Positions 15,560 to 25,410 of a stretch of 64,000 bases of DNA are shown piece by piece (the first letter of the stretch is position 1; the number at the start of each line of letters is the position of its first letter). The position numbers and the translations under genes are program-made. The DNA comes from Rhodococcus sp. KBS0724 (GTDB lineage Bacteria; Actinomycetota; Actinomycetes; Mycobacteriales; Mycobacteriaceae): NCBI RefSeq assembly GCF_005938745.2, contig NZ_VCBX02000001.1, positions 5,718,501 to 5,782,500 of the forward strand. Reading direction: 5' to 3'. The notes under the pieces were generated by a model. That model was not told where the DNA came from. It saw only the letters and a list, made by a program, of their open reading frames with translations, and ran no database searches.

Positions 15560-16650
15560 GTACCCCGGTCGAGCGGAGCGAGAGTAGATCAACACCTCGC
15601 ATAAAGACTGCGCTGACCGAACTGGTTGGCGTCGACTACCCGATCGTGCAGACGGGCATGGGCTGGGTTTCCGGTCCCGCTCTGACGTCGGCAACGGCTA
15701 ACGCGGGCGGTCTCGGCATCCTGGCTTCGGCCACGATGACGTACGACGAGCTCGAGCACGCGATCAAGAAGACGAAGCAGCTCACGAACAAGCCGTTCGG
15801 CGTCAACATGCGCGCCGACGCCTCGGACGCCAAGCAGCGCATCGATCTGCTGATCCGCGAAGGCGTCAAGGTTGCATCATTTGCTTTGGCTCCCAAGAAG
15901 GATCTGATCTCCAAGCTCAAGGACAACGGCATTGTCGTCGTACCGTCGATCGGTGCTGCGAAGCACGCGGTCAAGGTTGCGTCCTGGGGCGCGGACGCCG
16001 TCGTCGTCCAGGGCGGCGAGGGTGGCGGTCACACCGGCGGCGTGGCAACGACACTTCTGCTCCCCTCGGTTCTCGACGCCGTTGACATCCCGGTTATTGC
16101 CGGTGGTGGTTTCTTCGACGGTCGCGGTCTGGCTGCAGCGTTGGCTTACGGCGCTGCCGGCGTCGCGATGGGCACTCGTTTCCTGCTCACGAGCGATTCC
16201 TCCGTACCTGATTCCGTCAAGCAGGAATACCTCAAGCGCGGCCTGACGGATACGACGGTGTCACGCAAGGTCGACGGCATGCCGCACCGCGTGCTCAACA
16301 CCGACCTGGTGAACAGTCTCGAGCAGTCGAGCTATGTTTCCGGTCTGATTGCCGCTGCCAAGAACGCCACCAAGTTCAAGGCCATGACGGGCATGAAGTG
16401 GTCGACGCTGGCCAAGGACGGCCTCGCGATGAAGCGGTCCGGTGACCGCACAGTCATGCAGATCATCATGGCTGCCAACACCCCGATGTTGCTCAAAGCC
16501 GGTCTGGTGGAAGGTAACACCGAAGCCGGCGTGCTGGCGTCGGGTCAGGTTGTCGGCATGATCAACGATCTGCCCAGCTGCAAGGAACTGATCGACAGCA
16601 TCATGGAAGACGCCGTCAAGCGCATCGACGCGCTCGCTGCTCTTCGCTGA
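15556..16650 (+). CDS. ipdC: IpdC, FMN-dependent oxidoreductase of steroid ring C/D degradation, 364 aa
   Basis: A nitronate-monooxygenase (NPD) family TIM barrel. It shows VDYPIVQTGMGWVSGPALTS, GGLGILASATMT, GVNMRAD, the phosphate-binding VVQGGEGGGHTGG and PVIAGGGFFDGRGLAAALAYGA, and MGTRFLLTSDS. In the HIP pathway IpdC acts with IpdF on 5-OH-HIC-CoA before EchA20. The GTG start overlaps the ipdB stop. The first 15 residues are charged and Ser/Arg-rich, so the core begins at TALTELVG. It is the last gene of the operon and is followed by a terminator hairpin. Confidence 0.92.
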   Translation: MSTPVERSESRSTPRIKTALTELVGVDYPIVQTGMGWVSGPALTSATANAGGLGILASATMTYDELEHAIKKTKQLTNKPFGVNMRADASDAKQRIDLLIREGVKVASFALAPKKDLISKLKDNGIVVVPSIGAAKHAVKVASWGADAVVVQGGEGGGHTGGVATTLLLPSVLDAVDIPVIAGGGFFDGRGLAAALAYGAAGVAMGTRFLLTSDSSVPDSVKQEYLKRGLTDTTVSRKVDGMPHRVLNTDLVNSLEQSSYVSGLIAAAKNATKFKAMTGMKWSTLAKDGLAMKRSGDRTVMQIIMAANTPMLLKAGLVEGNTEAGVLASGQVVGMINDLPSCKELIDSIMEDAVKRIDALAALR

Positions 16651-16663
16651 ATCACGTAACCAT

Positions 16664-16705
16664 CACTGAGTGCGCCTCCCCCATGTCGGGGCGGCGCACT
16701 CAGTG
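16664..16705. terminator. bidirectional terminator between ipdC and the YcaQ-like gene
   Basis: CACTGAGTGCGCC pairs perfectly with GGCGCACTCAGTG around a 16-base loop that itself contains CCCC...GGGG. It starts 13 bases after the ipdC stop and its right arm overlaps the last bases of the convergent gene. Confidence 0.75.
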
Positions 16706-17944
16706 CGTTTGCGCTGTGTCGTACTCGTTGTCCGGCACGGCTCTCATCGCGGCGGACAACTCCTGAGACAGCGTGCCTTTGTCCTCCACCTCTACGGTGT
16801 CGCAGCCCTGCCACTGCGCAGTTCGGCGAAGGAGCTCCGCCAGCCGAGGCGCAGTATCGGCGTCCGCGGTGGGTTCGGCCCACGCCGAGCGGACGAGCAG
16901 CCGACGGTTCTGCCGGTCGTTCTTGAGATCGACTCGGGCACAGATCTTGTCGTCGATCAGGACCGGGAGCACGTAGTAGCCGTGAACACGCTTGTGCGCC
17001 GGGGTGTAGATCTCGATCCGGTAGTGGAAGTCGAAGAGTCGCAACGCTCGATCACGCGCCCACACCACGGGATCGAAGGGCGACAACAGAGCGTCAGCTC
17101 GAATTGCCCTGGGCCGCTTGGCCTGAGGATCAATCCACACTTCCCGCGGTTTTCCTCGACGCTCCCATCCCTCGACGGAGGCGAGGCGCACGCTGCCGGC
17201 GTCTTCGAGCTCGTGCAATGCAACTCTGGTCTCTGCGCTGGGTAGCCGAAAGTAGTCGGCGATATCGTCGAGAGTGCCGAGCCCGTGTGCCTTCACTCCC
17301 CGCAATACGAGCTCACGGATCGCATCCGGCCGCTCGACTTTGGCGTCGAGGATTGCCGGTGGCAAGATGTGCTCGGCGAGTGCGTATCGACGTTCGAACC
17401 CCGCTCGACCCGCCGATACCACCTCACCCCACCGGAACAGGGTCTCCAGACCGAATTTCACGTCCGACCAGCCCCACCACGGACCGCGACGCCTGTTCGC
17501 GTCGTGCTCGACCTCGCTCGCCGCCATCGGCCCGTTGTCGCGTAATTCGCTGCGCAGCCACTCGAGGAAGTCGAGACGCTCGGACGCCCATCCGTCCTTG
17601 TCTGCGAGGGCCTTTTCCCGAAACTGATCCATTCGCCAACGGAAAAGCGGCCACATGTCGATGGGTAGGAACGTCGCTTCGTGGCCCCAGTATTCGAGGT
17701 ATCCCGATCCGGGTGCAAAGGCGAGCTGATCGAGTCTCGACTTGTCGTACGCACCCGTGCGCGCGTAGATCGGCAGGTAGTGACTGCGCTCGAAAACGTT
17801 GACCGAATCGATTTGTAGCACCTGCAATCGGTCCATTACCCCGATCAGATTGCGTCGCGTCACCGTCGCGGGGTGCGCTTTGCCAAACCCCTGAGCTGCA
17901 AGCGCGATGCGGCGCGCCGCGGCCGGTGACACAACTTCGCTCAT
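16700..17944 (-). CDS. winged-helix DNA glycosylase-like protein (YcaQ/AlkX, HTH_42 family), 414 aa
   Basis: The family pattern is visible: an N-terminal helical part with ARRIALAAQGF, then LQVLQIDSVNVFERSHYLPIYARTG (about residues 39-63), EYWGHEATFLP, and the triple winged-helix region that follows. It ends with SPFDPVVWARDRALRLFDFHYRIEIYTPAHKR and GYYVLPVL. YcaQ-type enzymes unhook interstrand crosslinks and excise bulky alkylated bases. The QIDSVN motif is where the catalytic Q-x-D/Q residues lie in the family. Single gene, convergent with ipdC. Substrate range in this organism is unknown. Confidence 0.82.
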   Translation of the reverse strand: MSEVVSPAAARRIALAAQGFGKAHPATVTRRNLIGVMDRLQVLQIDSVNVFERSHYLPIYARTGAYDKSRLDQLAFAPGSGYLEYWGHEATFLPIDMWPLFRWRMDQFREKALADKDGWASERLDFLEWLRSELRDNGPMAASEVEHDANRRRGPWWGWSDVKFGLETLFRWGEVVSAGRAGFERRYALAEHILPPAILDAKVERPDAIRELVLRGVKAHGLGTLDDIADYFRLPSAETRVALHELEDAGSVRLASVEGWERRGKPREVWIDPQAKRPRAIRADALLSPFDPVVWARDRALRLFDFHYRIEIYTPAHKRVHGYYVLPVLIDDKICARVDLKNDRQNRRLLVRSAWAEPTADADTAPRLAELLRRTAQWQGCDTVEVEDKGTLSQELSAAMRAVPDNEYDTAQTH

Positions 17945-18025
17945 ACTCGAGGAGACTAGCCATCACCACCGACAGCAAATTCGAGAACCCCGATTGAGCC
18001 TGCCGAAATCGGGTTACCCTCGAGT

Positions 18026-18583
18026 GTGGAATTCGATTGGCTCGAACTTGTGCTCACTGCCCACCGTGAATTCGGTTCACGACTCGCTCAGGTCGAGGAC
18101 TGGACTGCGCCCACTCCCGATTCCGACTGGCAGGTGGAACACCTGGTTCGTCATGTGATCGAGGAGCAACAGTGGGTGCCACCTCTACTGTCCGGGCTGA
18201 CCGTGGGCGAAGCGACGCCGGACATCGTTCCGGTCGGCGACGATCTGTGGACCGAATGGCAGAAGTACTCCGAAGCCGCAATCAATGCCTGGAAATCGAC
18301 CAATCTCGATACGCAGGTTCATCTGTCCTACGGCACGGTGAACATGGAGCCGTATCTGCGTCAGCAGACCTCTGACGTCACGATTCACGCGTGGGATCTG
18401 GCGCGAGCCGTCGGTGCGGACGATCGACTGGATCAGACGCTCGTCGAAGCCGTCTGGTCCGATCTCGACGGCCAGCGCGACATGCTTGCCGAAAGTGGTT
18501 TGTTTGCCGCCCCGGTCGAGATTCCCGACGACTCGTCTCTGCAGGACAAGTTGATGGCACTCACCGGCCGTGATCCACGCTAG
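18026..18583 (+). CDS. TIGR03086-type DinB/maleylpyruvate isomerase-like protein, 185 aa
   Basis: A four-helix DinB-like fold protein. It shows the actinobacterial TIGR03086 pattern: an N-terminal W-P-P/DSDWQVEHLVRHVIEEQQW and a later TSDVTIHAWDLARAVGAD. The conserved histidines (HLVRH, HAWD) are the metal-ligand type seen in mycothiol-dependent enzymes, so mycothiol-linked detoxification is possible but unproven. The start is GTG at 18026. The last four bases overlap the convergent HNH gene. Confidence 0.8.
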   Translation: MEFDWLELVLTAHREFGSRLAQVEDWTAPTPDSDWQVEHLVRHVIEEQQWVPPLLSGLTVGEATPDIVPVGDDLWTEWQKYSEAAINAWKSTNLDTQVHLSYGTVNMEPYLRQQTSDVTIHAWDLARAVGADDRLDQTLVEAVWSDLDGQRDMLAESGLFAAPVEIPDDSSLQDKLMALTGRDPR

Positions 18584-18945
18584 AGAAGTTCCGTCTCCGC
18601 GAAACGCCCTCTCAGCGCGATACCGATCTCGGCATGACGGAGTAGGAACGACTTCTCGTCGTACCCTTTGCGACGCAGCCAGAGTGTGACTTCGCTGTTG
18701 CACTTGCTGGCATTGCACGACGCGCAGGCCGGCGCAATGTTGTCGAGCGTGTAACGACCGCCGCGCGAGATCGCCAGAACACAGTCACGTTGCAGCGGTA
18801 CGTCCTGCGCGCAACAGTAGGCGCACCCGTCCCAGGAGGATTTGAGGGCGGCCCACTGCTCGGCGCTGAGGTCGTGTGTCGTGCTGTCCATCCGGCGTTT
18901 ACGTTTGCGCGCGTACCGGGCTTTGCGACTGCGGTTGATCGTCAC
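18580..18945 (-). CDS. HNH endonuclease domain protein, 121 aa
   Basis: A short, basic N-terminus (NRSRKARYARKRKRR) precedes a small HNH nuclease domain. The zinc knuckle is formed by CAYC and CASC, the catalytic loop is VLAISRGGRYTLDNIAPACASCNASK, and the C-terminal part is helical. The first histidine of HNH is replaced by an AISRGG segment, so activity is uncertain. Such stand-alone HNH proteins are common in actinobacteria. It overlaps the TIGR03086 gene end by four bases in convergent orientation. Confidence 0.78.
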   Translation of the reverse strand: MTINRSRKARYARKRKRRMDSTTHDLSAEQWAALKSSWDGCAYCCAQDVPLQRDCVLAISRGGRYTLDNIAPACASCNASKCNSEVTLWLRRKGYDEKSFLLRHAEIGIALRGRFAETELL

Positions 18946-18967
18946 CTCGTCATGCTACTGACCGCCC

Positions 18968-20257
18968 CTAGACACCTACCTGAATACCCGCGGTGCGAGC
19001 GGCGCCGTCCCATCCTCCGGCCGGTGCCGGAAGACCGAAGAGCGCCGCGACTGTCGGTGCCACATCGATCGTGCGTACCGGAGTATCGACGCGGCGACCG
19101 CCGTCGAGTGCCGGGTGACCACCGCTGAGGAAGAACGGAATCGGCAGCGTCACCGAGTGGCCGTGGTTACCCGGAATCGGGTTGGACAGCGGTGTCGGAT
19201 CACTGAACCGCCACCCCTGCGCGCAGAACGCAACAACGTCACCGGCATTGTCACCGAGATTGAATTCTGCTGGAAGATGGCTCGATTCGACGCCGTCGAC
19301 GGCGCCGACAATTTCCTGAATGCGTCGAACAGCCTCTACCCGTTCCTGATCCGGTCCCACGAAGTAGATCAGATCGGCGCCACCGTTCTGCGCGATGCGG
19401 ATCTTTCCGGACAACAACGGATCTGCGTTGAGAGGGCGATCAAGCCCGATGAGACGCGTCGGCTCCGACCAGTCCATCGAATGATCGGCCAGCACAATGA
19501 GGACGCTTCGATTCCACCGTCCGGTGCTGTGAAGGAAGTCGACAAAGCGTCGCACCTGATTGTCGGTGTTCTGCAGTGCGGCGGTACGCGCGATCCGAAT
19601 CGACGGTCCCGAAAGATCAAGGTGACCAACACGGTCCACGTCGCCGAGGTTGGTGAACGACAACCGCGGTGAGCTTTCGCCGACGATCCTCATCAACGCG
19701 TCGATCGTGAAATTGTCCGGGGCATGCTCGGTGCCGGGAAGCAGTGGCTGCGGATCCCAGACGACGGACGCACGATCACCGAACAACCCGTGCAGGTATT
19801 GCTTGGACAGCACACTCGCAGTGGTCAATCCGAGCTCGGTGCGCACGCGGTCGAGGACCGTCGACGTCTGCAGATCCGAAGCCCGATCGAGATCACGCTT
19901 CTTGTCGATCGCCGGGTCGTAGACGGAATTGGCCGGCACACCCGAACGCGCGGGGTACACGCCGGTCATCATCGCCGTGTGGTTGGGAAGCGTCTCGGCG
20001 ATGTTGATCGCGCTGGCATTGGGGTAGTGAACACCACCGGCAGCCAGACCGGTCAGCATCGGTGTGAGATCCGCTCGCAGTTCGTCCGGGCGCATACCGT
20101 CGACAACCATGACGTAGACGTCGACGTCAGGTAGTCCGCCATCAAGAAGTCCGCCACCTGTAGGTACGCCCGCATTCGCCGGCGCACCGAGCAAAGCTGT
20201 TCCCGCAAGTACACTTCCGCCGATCAAGACGTTGCGGCGCGAGAGTTCGAGGCTCAC
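18968..20257 (-). CDS. secreted alkaline-phosphatase-superfamily phosphodiesterase (NPP-like), 429 aa
   Basis: A twin-arginine type signal (LSRRNVLIGGSVLAGTALLGAPANA) leads an alkaline-phosphatase-fold enzyme of the nucleotide pyrophosphatase/phosphodiesterase type. Metal-site motifs are VMVVDGMRPDEL, ETLPNHTAMMTGVYPARSG (nucleophile region), NLGDVDRVGH, LADHSMDW and GNHGH. It probably releases phosphate from organic phosphoesters outside the membrane. The start is GTG at 20257, which overlaps the phoD stop (GTGA) and has CAGGAG 7 bases upstream. It forms a coupled phosphate-scavenging pair with phoD. Confidence 0.85.
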   Translation of the reverse strand: MSLELSRRNVLIGGSVLAGTALLGAPANAGVPTGGGLLDGGLPDVDVYVMVVDGMRPDELRADLTPMLTGLAAGGVHYPNASAINIAETLPNHTAMMTGVYPARSGVPANSVYDPAIDKKRDLDRASDLQTSTVLDRVRTELGLTTASVLSKQYLHGLFGDRASVVWDPQPLLPGTEHAPDNFTIDALMRIVGESSPRLSFTNLGDVDRVGHLDLSGPSIRIARTAALQNTDNQVRRFVDFLHSTGRWNRSVLIVLADHSMDWSEPTRLIGLDRPLNADPLLSGKIRIAQNGGADLIYFVGPDQERVEAVRRIQEIVGAVDGVESSHLPAEFNLGDNAGDVVAFCAQGWRFSDPTPLSNPIPGNHGHSVTLPIPFFLSGGHPALDGGRRVDTPVRTIDVAPTVAALFGLPAPAGGWDGAARTAGIQVGV

Positions 20258-21933
20258 TGGTTGACTCCTGGTCGGTACGAGTTCGGGTCGAGCGGACTGA
20301 AGGACGGCGCAACCCTGCTTCGGGCACCGGCAGGCAGCCGGTAACTGGTTGCGTAATGGGCGTTGCTCTGTGGATCGGTGACGTTGTCCACGTAGTACCA
20401 ATCCATCTGGGTACCATCGCGGGCGATGTCGAATACACCGTAGCCGTGCGAATCCAGTTCGACGTACCGAACGTGGCGATTGACCGCCTTGAACGCTTCT
20501 TCCGCCGCAAGGGAAACGGTGCGCGGCGGCACCTTCAACATGTCATCGATGTTGGGAGAGGTCACCGACGGAACAACGAACTCCGCGCCGACGGTCGGTC
20601 CACCCGGATAGTTGGCGGCGTTGGTGGGCAGGTCGCACGCCCACGACGTGTGAATGTCTCCGGTGATGAAGACCGTGTTGTCAACGTTGTTCGCGGTGAT
20701 GGCGTCGAACAGTCGCGTGCGGTCGGCGGTGTACCCGTCCCACTGATCGGTGTTGTACGGGAAACCCGCCTGAGGAAGGCCGACCAATTCGGTCAGGGCC
20801 GCCGTCGTTGCCGGTTCGAGCGGCGGAAATACGCACGGCGTGATCATGACGGGATTACCGACGATCTTCCACTGCGCAGGCGAGGTGACGATACCGCTGG
20901 TGAGCCAATCCATTTGCGCGCGTCCGGTAATGGTGCGATTCGGGTCGTCGACCTGACGCAATGTGGGCTGCTCGTCGCGGTACGTGCGCAGATCCAGCAT
21001 CGAGATTTCTGCCAGGTTTCCGAAGCGGAACCGCCGGTACAGTTGAACGTTCGAACCACTGCCGGAGGGCCGAACCGGCATCCACTCGAAGTAGGCCTTG
21101 GCCGAGTTGGCCTTACGATCCGCCCACTCGCCTTCGACGCCGGGAGTGTGGTTTTCGGCGCCGTCGCGGAACGCGTTGTCGGCCGATTCGTGATCGTCCC
21201 ACGTCGCGATGAACGGCAGTTTCAGATGCAGAGCGGCAAGGTCCGGGTCGGTCTTGTACTGCGCGTGCCGGATTCGGTAGTCCGCCAGGGAAATGATTTC
21301 ATGCGCCGGTTCGTGCAGACGTACGGATCCGTTCTTGGCGCCGTATTCGCCCTGGCCGTATTCGTAGATGTAATCGCCCAAGTGGATGATCGCGTCGAGG
21401 TCCTCCCGGAACCCGAGATGACGATAGGCACCGAAATATCCTGCCTCCCAGTTGGAACAGGAGACAACTCCGAAGCGCATCCGATCGATGTCCGCCGAAT
21501 TCGACGGAGCGGTGCGAGTCCGTCCGGTGGGTGAGAGCACCGAACCGGCGGTGAATCGGTACCAGTACGTGGTGGACGAATCGAGGCCCGTCACATCAAC
21601 TTTGGCCGTGTGGTCCGACCCAGCTGAAGCCACGACACTTCCCGACGCCACGACTGTCGCGAACCCCTCATCGGTCGCGACCTGCCAGTTCAGCGTCACT
21701 GCGGGCCCGATTCCCGAACCCGGGGTCGCATCCGCTGTGGGAGTGATACGCGTCCAGATGATCACCGCGTCCGGCAGCGGGTCACCGGACGCGACTCCGT
21801 GGTTGAAGCCCACAGCCACCTCGGCACTCGCGCGGTTGGCCGAGGCGACACCGAGGCCCACTGCACCGGCCAGCGCTGCCGAACTCTGCAGGAGGCCACG
21901 TCTGGTTATTCGATCAAAGGCATTCGTGTGCAC
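20254..21933 (-). CDS. phoD: PhoD-type alkaline phosphatase, Tat-exported, 559 aa
   Basis: The Tat signal [19 protein letters not shown] is followed by an N-terminal Ig-like domain ([20 protein letters not shown]) and a calcineurin-like catalytic domain. Metal-binding motifs include [39 protein letters not shown] and [15 protein letters not shown]. PhoD enzymes are Ca/Fe-dependent phosphodiesterase/monoesterases in the periplasm-like space and are normally induced by phosphate starvation. It is coupled to the downstream phosphodiesterase gene and divergent from ilvD. Confidence 0.92.
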   Translation of the reverse strand: MHTNAFDRITRRGLLQSSAALAGAVGLGVASANRASAEVAVGFNHGVASGDPLPDAVIIWTRITPTADATPGSGIGPAVTLNWQVATDEGFATVVASGSVVASAGSDHTAKVDVTGLDSSTTYWYRFTAGSVLSPTGRTRTAPSNSADIDRMRFGVVSCSNWEAGYFGAYRHLGFREDLDAIIHLGDYIYEYGQGEYGAKNGSVRLHEPAHEIISLADYRIRHAQYKTDPDLAALHLKLPFIATWDDHESADNAFRDGAENHTPGVEGEWADRKANSAKAYFEWMPVRPSGSGSNVQLYRRFRFGNLAEISMLDLRTYRDEQPTLRQVDDPNRTITGRAQMDWLTSGIVTSPAQWKIVGNPVMITPCVFPPLEPATTAALTELVGLPQAGFPYNTDQWDGYTADRTRLFDAITANNVDNTVFITGDIHTSWACDLPTNAANYPGGPTVGAEFVVPSVTSPNIDDMLKVPPRTVSLAAEEAFKAVNRHVRYVELDSHGYGVFDIARDGTQMDWYYVDNVTDPQSNAHYATSYRLPAGARSRVAPSFSPLDPNSYRPGVNQ

Positions 21934-22056
21934 GCTAGGAGTGAATCCGCTTCTGAACAGATGTTCAAGAGAGCTTCGCGATGTTCACCCAGGCTTCGCC
22001 TGCGTGCCGTCGCCAGTAGCCCGGAAGTTGGTTCAGGCGGAGCCTATGCTTGGAAA

Positions 22057-23751
22057 ATGACCGAACCCGACATCAAGCCCAGAAGTCGTGACGTCACCGA
22101 CGGACTGGAAAAGACCGCAGCGCGAGGCATGTTGCGTGCAGTAGGAATGGGTGACGACGACTGGGTCAAGTCGCAGATCGGCGTCGCCTCATCGTGGAAC
22201 GAGATCACCCCCTGCAACCTTTCCCTCGACCGCCTGGCCAAAGCTGTCAAGGAAGGCGTCCGGGAGGGCGGTGGATTCCCTCTCGAATTCGGCACCATTT
22301 CCGTTTCCGACGGTATTTCGATGGGTCACGAAGGTATGCACTTCTCCCTCGTCTCTCGAGAAGTGATCGCGGACAGTGTGGAAACCGTCATGCAGGCCGA
22401 GCGCCTCGACGGCTCGGTCCTCCTCGCCGGCTGCGACAAATCACTGCCGGGCATGCTCATGGCGGCGGCTCGCCTCGACCTCGCCAGCGTGTTCCTCTAC
22501 GCCGGTTCCACGTTGCCTGGCGTCGCAAAACTGTCCGACGGCAGTGAACGCGAAGTCACCGTCATCGACGCCTTCGAAGCTGTCGGTGCGTGTGCCCGCG
22601 GGTTGATGAGCCGCGAAGACGTCGACATCATCGAGCGCTCCATCTGCCCGGGCGAGGGTGCGTGCGGCGGTATGTACACCGCAAACACCATGGCCAGTGC
22701 TGCGGAGGCCATGGGCATGTCGATACCCGGCAGCGCGTCGCCGCCGGCGCCGGACCGTCGACGTGACGGGTTCGCTCGCGAGAGCGGCAAAGCCGTCGTC
22801 GAACTCCTTCGTCGGGGAATCACTACCAGGGACATCCTCACCAAGGAAGCGTTCGAGAACGCGATAGCGGTGGTCATGGCTTTCGGTGGTTCCACCAACG
22901 CGGTGCTCCATCTCCTCGCGATCGCACACGAAGCGTACGTCCCGCTGACGCTCGACGATTTTGCTCGCGTCGGAGCCAAGGTTCCGCATCTCGCCGACGT
23001 GAAGCCTTTCGGAAAACACGTCATGACCGACGTCGACCGCATCGGCGGAGTTCCCGTCATCATGAAGGCGTTGCTCGACGCCGGTCTCATGCACGGCGAT
23101 TGCCTGACGGTCACCGGTAGGACCGTGGCGGAGAATCTGGCGCACATCACCCCACCCGATCCGGACGGCAAGGTTCTGCGGGCGATGAACAAGCCCATTC
23201 ACCCGACCGGCGGCATCACGATCCTCAAGGGCTCGTTGGCTCCCGGCGGCGCGGTCGTCAAGTCCGCCGGCTTCGAGTCCGACGTATTCACCGGCACTGC
23301 ACGCGTTTTCGAACGCGAACGGGCCGCTATGGACGCGCTCGAGGACGGCACCATCACCGCCGGCGATGTTGTGGTGATCCGGTACGAAGGCCCCAAGGGC
23401 GGCCCGGGAATGCGCGAGATGCTGGCCATTACCGGCGCTATCAAGGGCGCCGGCCTGGGTAAAGACGTCCTGCTGCTGACCGACGGACGATTCTCCGGCG
23501 GAACCACCGGCCTGTGCGTCGGGCACGTCGCGCCGGAGGCTGTGGACGGCGGACCCATCGCGTTTGTTCGTGACGGCGATCAGATCCGGCTCGACGTCAG
23601 TACCGGTCTGCTGGAACTTCTTGTCGACGACGCGGAACTGGTTGCCCGCAAAGAAGGTTGGGAGCCGTTGCCCCCGCGCTACACGCGCGGCGTGCTGGCG
23701 AAGTACACCAAGCTGGTGGGATCAGCGTCAGGTGGAGCAGTGTGCGGCTGA
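22057..23751 (+). CDS. ilvD: dihydroxy-acid dehydratase, 564 aa
   Basis: IlvD/Edd family. It catalyses dehydration of 2,3-dihydroxy-isovalerate and -methylvalerate to the 2-keto acids of valine and isoleucine synthesis. Fe-S cluster and active-site motifs are visible: [61 protein letters not shown]-like [18 protein letters not shown], and the C-terminal [24 protein letters not shown]. The ATG at 22057 gives the normal N-terminus ([20 protein letters not shown]). An upstream in-frame stretch is not conserved protein. Monocistronic and divergent from phoD. Confidence 0.95.
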   Translation: MTEPDIKPRSRDVTDGLEKTAARGMLRAVGMGDDDWVKSQIGVASSWNEITPCNLSLDRLAKAVKEGVREGGGFPLEFGTISVSDGISMGHEGMHFSLVSREVIADSVETVMQAERLDGSVLLAGCDKSLPGMLMAAARLDLASVFLYAGSTLPGVAKLSDGSEREVTVIDAFEAVGACARGLMSREDVDIIERSICPGEGACGGMYTANTMASAAEAMGMSIPGSASPPAPDRRRDGFARESGKAVVELLRRGITTRDILTKEAFENAIAVVMAFGGSTNAVLHLLAIAHEAYVPLTLDDFARVGAKVPHLADVKPFGKHVMTDVDRIGGVPVIMKALLDAGLMHGDCLTVTGRTVAENLAHITPPDPDGKVLRAMNKPIHPTGGITILKGSLAPGGAVVKSAGFESDVFTGTARVFERERAAMDALEDGTITAGDVVVIRYEGPKGGPGMREMLAITGAIKGAGLGKDVLLLTDGRFSGGTTGLCVGHVAPEAVDGGPIAFVRDGDQIRLDVSTGLLELLVDDAELVARKEGWEPLPPRYTRGVLAKYTKLVGSASGGAVCG

Positions 23752-23792
23752 AGCCGTACAGATACCGCACCGAGTCCAGATAGCGCACCGAC

Positions 23793-24449
23793 CTAGATCG
23801 GCTGGAACCCGGCACCGACGCCTCCATCGGAATTGATATCCGCGATGATCGAGGACATGTTGGTGCCGAGTTCCGGCCCCAGGCACGGCACGTACAGGTA
23901 GGCGTTCACCATCGCCACCAATGTGGTTCCGACGGTGACGGGGGCTCCGGAATCGCCGTGGTCAACACACACCTGAGTCCAGGTCTGAGCGTCGGCGCTC
24001 AGATTTCCCCACACGACGCCGCACGTCTGCCCCGTTGTCCGGCCTTCTTTGCAGGCGATGGCCGGGAAGCTCGCTGGCTGTCCGATCGACGTGATGGTTG
24101 CACTGTCAACGGTCCGAACAGGCGTTACTTTTGCCGGATCGAACTCGATGATCGCGTAGTCGAGCTCTGAATTGGACTTGACGAAGGTGCCCACGACCCC
24201 GGCTCCCTCGTTGTCCTCCGGAACAACCGTCGAGCCAGGTCCACCGCAGTGACCTGCGGTGATTCCCACCAGCCGGCCGCCGTTGTCGCGCCCGATCGTC
24301 GTCAACGTACATATCGTCTCGTTGCTGATGATGATGCCGCTGCCCCCACCGAGGGGTGTTGCCGCGGCAACGGCCGTCCCACTGACCACCAACCCGAGTC
24401 CCAGTGCAATTACGACCGCCGCCAATACGGAAATGATTCTCTGCAACAT
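23793..24449 (-). CDS. secreted chymotrypsin-like serine protease, 218 aa
   Basis: A Sec signal (MLQRIISVLAAVVIALGLGL ending VSGTAVAAA) is followed by a small trypsin-fold domain. The catalytic triad is visible as TAGHCGG (His), ELDYAIIEF (Asp) and VDHGDSGAPV (Ser). Cysteines at CTLT, AGHC, CKEG, QTCG, VCVD and PCLG suggest disulphides. The start MLQRII is chosen because it begins the signal peptide; the upstream codons add an unrelated 20-residue stretch. The absence of an evident pro-region distinguishes it from Streptomyces-type S1 proteases. Confidence 0.85.
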   Translation of the reverse strand: MLQRIISVLAAVVIALGLGLVVSGTAVAAATPLGGGSGIIISNETICTLTTIGRDNGGRLVGITAGHCGGPGSTVVPEDNEGAGVVGTFVKSNSELDYAIIEFDPAKVTPVRTVDSATITSIGQPASFPAIACKEGRTTGQTCGVVWGNLSADAQTWTQVCVDHGDSGAPVTVGTTLVAMVNAYLYVPCLGPELGTNMSSIIADINSDGGVGAGFQPI

Positions 24450-24522
24450 CACACACTCCCCGCCGAGTAGTCCCCGCTGCACAAATCGCATACCCCGGAA
24501 ACTCGGCACCTACGCAGGAGAG

Positions 24523-25239
24523 TTACTCGTTGGTTCCCAGCGCCTCGAGCATCTTGCGGGCTTCTTCGAGTTGACGGCTGAGCTCGTCCACCCTGGCGGC
24601 TGCGGCGTCGCGGGCCTCCACGATGATCGATTCAACGGCCTCGATGGCCGTCGGCTCACCCAGTTCGCGGATGGCACGCTCAACTGCGTCCGGTGCCACG
24701 GGAACCGCTTTGCCCGGCCGCTTGGCGCCCAACGTGACGGTGACACTCCAGTCGTTGTCGGCGCCGGCATGGATGGTGACACTGACTCCCGGCGGCAGTT
24801 TCTTGGCACGCTTGACCGCCGGACGAGGCGCGGGAGTTGCAGCGGGCGCAGTGACCGGAGCGGGTGCCGGGGCCGGTGTGGTTCGGGGCTTCGGCCGAGT
24901 TTCGACGAGTGGTTCCATGAGCGGTTCGGACTCCACAACTGGTTTAGGGCGGGGCGCCGGTTTGGGGGGCGTCGACGCCACGCGATTGATGCGCAATTCC
25001 TCTGCCTCGAAAGGCAATTCGTCATTGACGCCCTTGGGGCGGATCAGCACGGTGTTCCCGTCCACCGACACCACCTTCGCGGACGTTCCTGCGTCGATGC
25101 CGAGGCTGGGGGTTGCCTCGCGTAGGTATACGGTGGCGCGTTTGCCTTCGGCGATTGCCGTGGCGAGAGCTGCCAAGTTTTCCGCAGTGAGGTGATCCGG
25201 CGTTGATGCGGTAGCGCCGGAACGTCTACGGGGTGGCAT
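24523..25239 (-). CDS. hypothetical protein with Pro/Ala-rich middle and C-terminal coiled coil, 238 aa
   Basis: Starts MPPRRRSG. The N-terminal domain (about residues 15-75) has HLTAENLAALATAIAEGKRATVYLREA and VVSVDGNTVLIRPKGVNDELPF, a small beta-rich unit. It is followed by a Pro/Lys/Ala-rich linker (about 90-140). A second strand-rich segment, VTIHAGADNDWSVTVTLG, follows, then a charged coiled coil (AAAARVDELSRQLEEARKML) at the end. The composition recalls nucleoid- or translation-associated proteins of actinobacteria (DUF6319-like), but I cannot assign a function. It is divergent from the adenylyl cyclase gene. Confidence 0.7.
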   Translation of the reverse strand: MPPRRRSGATASTPDHLTAENLAALATAIAEGKRATVYLREATPSLGIDAGTSAKVVSVDGNTVLIRPKGVNDELPFEAEELRINRVASTPPKPAPRPKPVVESEPLMEPLVETRPKPRTTPAPAPAPVTAPAATPAPRPAVKRAKKLPPGVSVTIHAGADNDWSVTVTLGAKRPGKAVPVAPDAVERAIRELGEPTAIEAVESIIVEARDAAAARVDELSRQLEEARKMLEALGTNE

Positions 25240-25410
25240 GCGCAAATCCTTTCGAGAGTGTCGGTATAGCTTTTCTCGGGGCAACTCTTGCACAGGGCAC
25301 CGACGCGTTCCCGCTCACCGCCTCCCAGGTTCGCCGAATTCAGTACTGTTCGGCAGAGCGCACGTGAAAGATAGTGTCGGAAACACAGCACATGGGACGC
25401 AAGGAGCACA

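Noticed and set aside
20356..21534. A 392-codon plus-strand frame opposite phoD
   Set aside because: PhoD motifs on the minus strand are complete; the plus frame is Arg/Val/Gly-rich shadow sequence.
22441..23526. A 361-codon minus-strand frame opposite ilvD
   Set aside because: IlvD signatures are unambiguous on the plus strand.
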